Shown piece after piece: positions 39,001 to 48,000 of a stretch of 64,000 nucleotides of DNA. The notes under the pieces are model-generated. The model saw only the letters and a list, made by a program, of their open reading frames with translations, had not been told where the DNA came from and did no database searches. Within the stretch, counting starts at the first letter, position 1. Each line of letters opens with the position of its first letter. A program made the translations under genes and the position numbers. Source of the DNA: Anagrus nilaparvatae (lineage: Eukaryota > Arthropoda > Insecta > Hymenoptera > Mymaridae); the NCBI GenBank assembly GCA_022575985.1, contig JAKSXM010000247.1, forward strand, positions 2,565,501 to 2,629,500, read 5' to 3'.

Positions 39001-42000
39001 GGGTTAAAAATAAGAAAAAGGCTGCTAACTGCTTGTATAAGACTCTAGCGTATAGCCAAGATGCTCAATTGAAAAAGTTCTAGGACAAAGTCATATATAA
39101 TTTTATATAATACATAAATAATACTCTATCATGGCTTTTTATCAGAGGATATGCTCTTTATGAATTTTTTTTTATAATAATCATCATTATTGTTATTTTA
39201 TGTTTAATAGATACACTTTTTATGCCAGCATAATTATGATATTTTTTCATAACGATTAAAGTCTTTTCTTATATTATATTAAAATTATATACACTTTATG
39301 TAATATGTAAATAATGCGATACGATAGAGCCTAACCCTCTGCATCTTACTAACAACATTCCAAAAGATGTTTTTTTAATAAAGGATTCTCAGCTTTTTTC
39401 CAAAGTTTAATTCTTTTGAATTGCAAATTTAATTTTTAAAAAGAGTTTTATATTATTAATTATTCTGTTCTTTACCAACTCAATTTATTTAAAACTGTAT
39501 TTTTATCGAGTTTCGCCAGTCATTTCATTTACCTAGCAATCTTAGGTAATATTATCTTTTTTTTTTACCGAGGGTACGATTATGATTTACTTTTTTGTCA
39601 TTTTTTTAATAGTTTTCTCGACAAACTAGATACGCTGTAAACCTGTCTTACCCAACAACAAATTAAAAAAAATTATAATTCATTCTTTTCGCTTTTAAAA
39701 ATGACAAAAAAAAATTTCGTCTTTCTCATAATTAAGCGATTAAATAAGAAAACCCTACTGCGATTGAAAAAGAATCTTTGAATTTATTTTTAAATTTATA
39801 AGCACGTTAACATAAGTAAGAATTATTAAAGGCTATTAGCGAGCTTTTGAGGTTTCGCAATCTTATTTAACTTTTAAACTTTTGAAAAGTTTCTACTTGT
39901 TTACATTCACAACTTTTTAGAATAAAAGTACACAGAATATCAACGATTAACCAAAAATTACTTTCTAAAAATATATTGCTCGAATTTTTAAGCAGATATT
40001 CAAAACTTTGCTGATCTGAAAACTAAATTGCTACACTATTTTATTTTATTATTTTAATTTATTACTGATATTCTAACAAGACCTAAAATCCTATAAAATT
40101 ATAAATAATAAATCAAAGTAGTAAGTATAATATTAAATAATAATTTTTAGTAGAATAATCAAATGTTTAAAATTAGAATTTATTCCAAAGAATAAATATT
40201 ATAATATATAGTATCCTATAAAATTAAACTTATAACGCAGAATAGAATATTTAAGATTTTAAAGATTTATGTCAAAAATAAAAAATCATTCAAAATGTGC
40301 AGTGGGTAAAAGAAAAATCGCTTGAATTTATAAAATAACTAATATTTTTTTTATTTCAAGCACTTTAAGTTTTTGCTGCATTTTTTTTTTCTTAAATTTT
40401 TGATACCTGAAATCGGTCATATCATGATTTCTCTGCAATGACTGGATGAAATCACTTGATACTGAAATCCCCAAAACTAAGGGATTTTCGATTCAGAATA
40501 GGTTTTGTAAAATAAAGGATAAACTTTTCCAAACATACTACATAAATATTCGATGTAAATTAGTTGGAGGCATCGAAGTCATTTGGGGATCAAATTTCTC
40601 CACGAATTAGAAATTTTTAATTCTTTTTAATTTTTGGACCTGACAAATTTACAAGGCACAATTTTGTTATCGTACTTAAATTGAGTCTTTAGAAAGCCAC
40701 TGCAGATCACAAATCCCAAACCAATCATGATCTTGGAAATTCAAACTATAAGTTAAAAAAAAGACAAATATATAATATTTATTAAATTACATATTCTAAT
40801 AGTAAACAATACAAATTGCAGCAAGTAACCTATGCATAATATAATTTCACAGGACCTATATATGAGATAAAAATGTATACATGAATATATTGACGGCTCA
40901 AACCATGTATAATCACTAAAACAGGTAAGAAAAAAGTTTTGCAACTAAATACGGAAGTCGTAAATAAAAAAGGATGAAAAGGGGGGATTTACTAACTTAT
41001 ATCACAATAACTTTTGGAGACATCAATTTAGACATACTTGAAGGTAATATTTTATCAAATAAGTACAATAGTAACATTGACATCTAGATAAATAATTATT
41101 GTCAAAGTGGATATATTTCGGTTATAAATAACGTAACGAAACACGGGTACCTGAACTATTAACCATATGGAATTTAATAAAAATTAAATTCTTTATTTAT
41201 TAAAAAGAAAAATGGGAAAAAGTATTGCAAACAGAATACGTCAATGTTGATACTGATTGTAAAAGATTTGTTAAACAAGAAGTGGACATAAAAATAATAA
41301 AAGGAAACCCTGGATACCAAGGGATTAATGAAATCTTGTCAAAATAAAGAAATTTTATTTTACGAATGGCAAAACGATATCAATAACATAAAGATAAAGA
41401 AATGGCTGACAGAAATTGTTACAGAAATTTGAAATTTCTTTAAAGTACACGGAGAAAAAAATATTTTGTATATTTTGCAAGGTTAATTTTAGTAAAATTT
41501 TGTAAATTTTATAAAAATATGAAGTTAGAATTGTGATTCTAACCATAACCATAGTTATGTTTATAAAATTTTTTGAATATAAAATATCAAAACTTTATAA
41601 TGTAAACATAACCAGCACTTCTGTTTATGATTAACGGTTATTTTTCTCCGTGTAAGCTAAAGACGATCGAACTAATCAGCTAAACAAAATTTCAGGAATT
41701 TAGCCACCAAATTGTATGAAAAAAGAAATTAATTTAATAAGAGAAAAATTTTTAATATCCGCAATTGATTATTCAAGTAATATATTTAACAAAGTTTCAC
41801 AATAAAATGAAAACAATGAATAAATAATATCTCTACAGTATAACTTTTGATTGCAACTTGACTCTAAAACACATGTTGCAATTGGAATTCCTACGAAGTT
41901 ACCAAATTTTTGAAAAAAGTCGAGCTTGTTATAAAACATTGTCAATATTAAATTCCAAAGCTTTTAGGTATAAAATTAATTGGAAATTAAATAAAATTTT

Positions 42001-45000
42001 TATTACATAAGCAGCAGAATAGAGTAATAGCTATTATATTTCAAAAAAGTAATAAAATATAAATTTTCTACGCTTACTTTAAAAAAAAGGGAGTTAATAA
42101 AATTTGCAGTTTTAAACCTTATGTACATACTTAAAGTTTACTATTACACGCTTCTTAAAAAAAAATTTTTTATTACTTTTCAGAACAAATTGCAATGATA
42201 TTTGAAACCATTTAATCTACAGCTAACACCTGCTTATAGCTTTTTCATTCCATTATGTACTTTGTATATCTTTAAACCTTTTTCTTTTAATAACTGGTAA
42301 TTACTTTTTTTTTAAATATTCGCACTTTCGAGTTAAATTAATGATATATTATTCCTTTCTCATTCGAAATAACAAATATTTTCTTTTCTTTTATTTTATT
42401 TTCATTCAGTTATTATTATTATTTACACTAATTATGAATTTTCCCATGGAAAAATATAAAAACTCATCTCTCAAAGTTTTCCTTCTTTCATTTCAAGTTC
42501 ACAAAATAACAGTTATCATTTTATCACGAAATTAATCTAAAACTTTCAATTTGTCTAATTATTAAAATAAAATAATCGTAAATAAATAAGTAATTAATTA
42601 TTAGATGAATTTCCGAGAACGCTCTTTTATTGTTCTTTAATAAAATAATTCACAACTTCTTCTCGATTATTCATGATTATACAGTCTTAGGAATCTCGAG
42701 TTATTTATAAGTAATTAAATCATACAGATTGAATGCGGAAACTCATTTTATTTATATAATTATATTATTAAAATTTATTCTGTAATTTTCATCCTTCTTA
42801 CACAATAAATTCTGTCTTGTGGCTGCTGTTCTGTGTCACCTGTTCTGATCATTTAATTTAACTTTGCTGGATTTTTTACATGGAAGAAACCTTTAGTATT
42901 TATCAATTGAATTTTTTAATTTAGAATTGTAAAAACAAGACGTTTTCTGAGTGAGGAAATTCAAACTAAAAAGGTATAAGCTTTACATTTTATAACTAAT
43001 CTGTATTACGTAACTTATACAGGCATATATTTAAAAAAAAAATCCAGATAAAATAAAGTGTACTTTCTTAAAGTTACAATCAAAAAATCCAATTTCCTTA
43101 CTTACATTGAAACAATAAACTTTACCACAAATTTTAAAACGGTTTGTATTGTTATTGACAGCAATGTTAAATACATCTAAAAGTTTTAAATGGAGTAAAA
43201 TCGATTACCTTCAATGATCCCTAATTATTTGTATCATTAAATTCATTTTGAAGATATCATCCATTTTTCAATAGCCAATTTTTAGTAATGAAAAACTTTT
43301 TTCATAAAATAAGTTAAAAATTTAATCCTGAAAATCACTTCACTTATAAATTTAAGTATAAACACAATAAAGATGCATGGATACTTTAGATAAATGCTTG
43401 ATCTAAATACACAAAAAGTATGAAACAACGTTGTACAATTTTTCTTTCCATAGTATTAGTAAACAGATTTGCTTAGTCTCAAATTTTTCAAAGTACCTGG
43501 ACCCTGATTAATTTAATTCCATTAGATTGATCCCCTCTACACAACCATGTTATAGATTAATATTACTGATCGAGTCAAATTTTTGTATATTTTGGCAATA
43601 CTTATGTAGAAAGTGCATTTTTTGCAAATTATTTACTTATTTTGAGGGAAAGATTTTTAATTATCCAAAATTGGCCATTTTATAGCAAACGAAACCTTAC
43701 AAGTCAGTTTTAGTTATTAACAAAAAATTGAAAAAATCTTCTGAAGTGGATTCATTTTCGTCCATTTAATACTTTTGGATATAAACTTTGTACTGAAAAA
43801 GATGAGAGTCTGCTCTTGACTGTAAAAATAATCATTCCCATCATAAGTTATTATTTATTTTTTTTAATTTTCCATGTGAATTAAAAGTTAATGGCGATTT
43901 GGATATTAAAAAGCGTTATTGAGTTAACGGAGAGCTAAAACCAATTTTATTATAAAATTAATCAGCAAATAATCCTTATTGCATTAAATAATTAATAAAA
44001 ATTTCTATAGTTCCAACCAACCACAAAACTTAATTAAACTGTAAATTGTGGTATAATGCTTCTTCCTTTCGCCTCCTAAACTTATGTATTGAAATTCTCC
44101 TTCTTTTAAAAAACGTTTAATTAAATAAGTTTTCAAGTCTTAATTTAAACACGTACCAAACTGTATAAAACGTTAGCTGTAAATGACAGCTTTTTTATGA
44201 AATCCCCACAAGGGGTGCCATTAGTAATGTAATGCTCAAGCATATTTTTATCTGTAAATCATATACATAATCTTATCATACACTGTAAAAAACTATCCTT
44301 GGTTTTACTATTATCATAGTAAATTTTAAATTGATTTTTAAAATTTCTAGAAAATTTCTAAAGAGTAGTTTTTTACAGAGTATAATAAGAATTTGGCAAG
44401 AAATCAAAATCTGTCTAATGAAACCAAATATTTCAAAAGCTCTGTAGTTCAATTTTAAAATAAAAATGCGTATTAAAATAATAAATTTTCGATGCCTCGT
44501 TTTAAATGGCATCCCTTGTATATCAGAAATTTTAATCGTAAAACATGTGTATTTCAGGTTTCCATTAATCAAAAAAAAGGGGGGGGGTGAAATATGGTAG
44601 ATAATTAAAGCTTGGAGGCTTAAAAGTATTTGTTGATTCTCGAAAAAATAAATTTTAATTAATTCTTTACAGAAGCTACTTTTAACACAGTATGTGAATT
44701 TGTCATAATCTGTTATCTAAATTAACTTCTAATTCAATTCTCTTAAGTAAACTTTCCCTGAATTTAAAATACAATAGAATCAACATGAAAAACCAAAGTT
44801 TACTTAGACATATCGGAGTAAATTTTGTAAGAAGCTTAAAAGCTTACCTAAATTATCAAATAATTTGTTCAAACGAAACAAGTTAATTTAGGATTAAAAT
44901 AAAAATAATATAAATTTCAAAGCATCTTTTAAGCTTTCATCGCATTAATTCTTTGTTACAATAATGAATTAAAATAATAGAAAAATAGTAAAAAATAATT

Positions 45001-48000
45001 AAATTTACAAAAGAAAAATAAAAATTATTATCAGTAAAATTTAATTATCCCTTGGTAACAAAAAAAAAAAAAAAACAAGAGCAAATGCATATAGTATTCT
45101 TCTTTTTTAATTAACATTATCGCTTTTGCGATTGATTAGAGAACGATGTAAAAAATTTAGAATATAATGATCATTATAACAGTGAAAGGTCAATTCACGT
45201 AAATATTAATTAAAACAGAAGATAAATCAATGAAAAAAAAGTAGGAATTTTTTAATTAATAAATCAAGTTTAACATGAAAATATAATTTGTATTGTCTAA
45301 AAAATCTTTTGTTAGAAAATAAAAAATAACAAAGTTATTAGTTTTTCTTTTTTATTCCAGAAAAATCTGTATAAAACTTGACAAATTTTTCATTGTTCGT
45401 TTAATAAAAGGAAAAAAATGTTTAATTTAATAATTTTATGCAATTTAAAAAACTAAATTAATACGTCTTATTACGTAAAGAAAAGCATTTTAAATATCTT
45501 TATTGCAATTTATACAATGTTTCAAAGTTATGTAACCTAATTTTTAATCAACGAAACATAAATAGAAATAATTGAAATTATTTTAGGAATCATCTGTATC
45601 TGGTATATGAAAGACAATCGGAGACTTTTTATAACTTATCGAAGCAGTAAAACTAATTTTAAAGTATATTAAAAAATATTATTGCTTTATAAATTCTGGG
45701 TATGGTTCTTAAATTAAATGTTTAATAAAAATCTTTTAATAGATATTTTAATAAACTATAAATTTTCAAGTATGCTTCATAAATTTTAATGTCGTAAAGT
45801 AAGATTGTACATTTTTATATACAAAGCATTCCTCAAATTTATCGTAAAACTTCAACTCCACAAAATGAGAATAAAAATACCTGCCTGAGGATTTTTAGCT
45901 TCAAGCAATATAGTTTGATATGGGTTAATATTTGAGAAGTATAAATATAGTTTGGATGGTCAAGTCTTCTAATCGGACAACAAATGTTTTTATCAAAAGT
46001 ATACACCAAAAAAATAGTTTTCACAACTTCACAAAATGTCTCCCTTTTAATTAAAATTGGGAGAGTGGATATTTCGTATTTTTCGTATTTTATTAAGTAT
46101 TTTAAAAATTATTTAAATTCCTTTTATTTTAAAAGTGGGGGTTACACCTTTTTCCTAATGCATCTCAAATAATGTTACTTATCCAATATGCTTTAATTCC
46201 GAACGATTTTGTGAGGGTTAATAGATATTATATTTGGAATTTGAATTGGGAAACTCAAAAGAACCAAAAATTATGGCATTGGATTATCAAGGGGGTAGAG
46301 CTTTTAAGCACTTTAAATAAAAAGTTAAGATAATTAATTTACGTTTACAAAACCTGAATTTCTTTGTTATCTTAATATCAAAATTTCTAATACTACAAGT
46401 GGTAAGAAAATTAGGTCAATGATAAGAAAAAATTGATTTTAATAGTTCACCTTTATAAATTTTTGATGCGTAGTTGAAAGTTTGTAAAAACTGAAATCAA
46501 AGCTCTTTTTAGAACAAAACTTAAAATAGGGCAGTCCAAAAAAATAATAATAATTAAAAATGTTTCGAAAGAGATAAATATTTTGTTTTTTAGAATAATA
46601 ATGCTTACATTAAAATCCTACATTTCACATATAATAAAATTTCATAATTTCTTTTTTTTGACTTTCTCTTAATTATTTTATTACAATCCCAAGTGAGTTA
46701 AAAAAATAAGCAATAAAAAAATTTAGAAATTGTATTTTTAGCAAATTGCACAAAAGTTGGAGAGAAAAAAAAATGTTGAATTATTTATAAAAAGATTGAC
46801 AAAATCTAGGATAGCTGGTGGTATTATTATTTCATAATAAAAGTAATATAATAGTGAAACCATATGTGCAATAATAATACAACGACACACACATAGCATA
46901 AAATGACATTACCAATGAGCAGAAATGACCTTCCGCTGTGAATGAGAGTAGTATCTTAGGCAATAATAATAAACTCGTCTCCTCTATCGTAAATTAGAGT
47001 CAATTTTATATCATACAGAAAAGTTATACTTTATATACGTGTGTGACAGGTAAAACTCAATACTTTTCCATGTGTATTCTCGGTGGCTTTAAAAATACTT
47101 TTATTATTATTAGCGAACGTACTCATTCGCAAGAAAAAAAATAACTTGATTCCTCGACATCAACTTTGTGTGCTGATATAACAATCTACCATTTTATAAA
47201 CATACACGGGACTTTTCAGCTCAACTGGAATGCCTTCCATTCAACATAAAATACTAACAATAAAAAACTTGCTTTTTTAATTCAGAATAGATACACTTGG
47301 CTCAATTAATGAAGTCCCCATAAATTTTAAAATAAACAAGTGTGAAGTAAGTAAAAATATGTGTTTATTTTATTTTTTTAATTAATTAATCAAAATTAGG
47401 CTTTAATGAAAGGGAAAAATTCGCTGATTCAGTGCGAATTTGATTTTTAAAAAACTATCAAGTATATCAAGAGCTAGAGTATCGATTGTTTAAAAATTTA
47501 TTACGAGCAAAATTATACTGTTCTCATTGAAAAAAATATGAAACTACTGATCATGAAACGACCCATATGCAGAGAAGAAAATTATTATAAAATAATCAGA
47601 AATATATAACAATAAGAATAGAACAAGGGGCGGTCCACTCAGCGCGCACCAAATGTGCACCTCGTGTGCGCCTAGTGTGCACCAAAAAAATGGCGCACTC
47701 CTAAGAAAATTTTAATTACTGATGCTGGGTGTGCTTGAAAGTTAATAATTAATTTATTAGAACCTTTACTTAACCTTCCAAGATATTTAGATTTTACAAA
47801 ATGAATATACTTGTCAATTCAAATTATACATTCTAATCAATTTTAGCGACAAATTATTAAGAAATAAAATTAAAATTTTCTTTTTCGGGGAACGAAAATT
47901 TTTTTCATTTGTTTTTATACTTTCTTTTATGTTTTTGGTGTCGCTAAACTCGAATATAAGCATCCCAGTTTCCTAAAATACCTTAAAAACCCTTAAAACA

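Noticed and set aside
44276..44572. 98-codon minus-strand open frame
   Set aside because: It overlaps the 100-bp MITE at 44281-44380 and has no recognisable domain.
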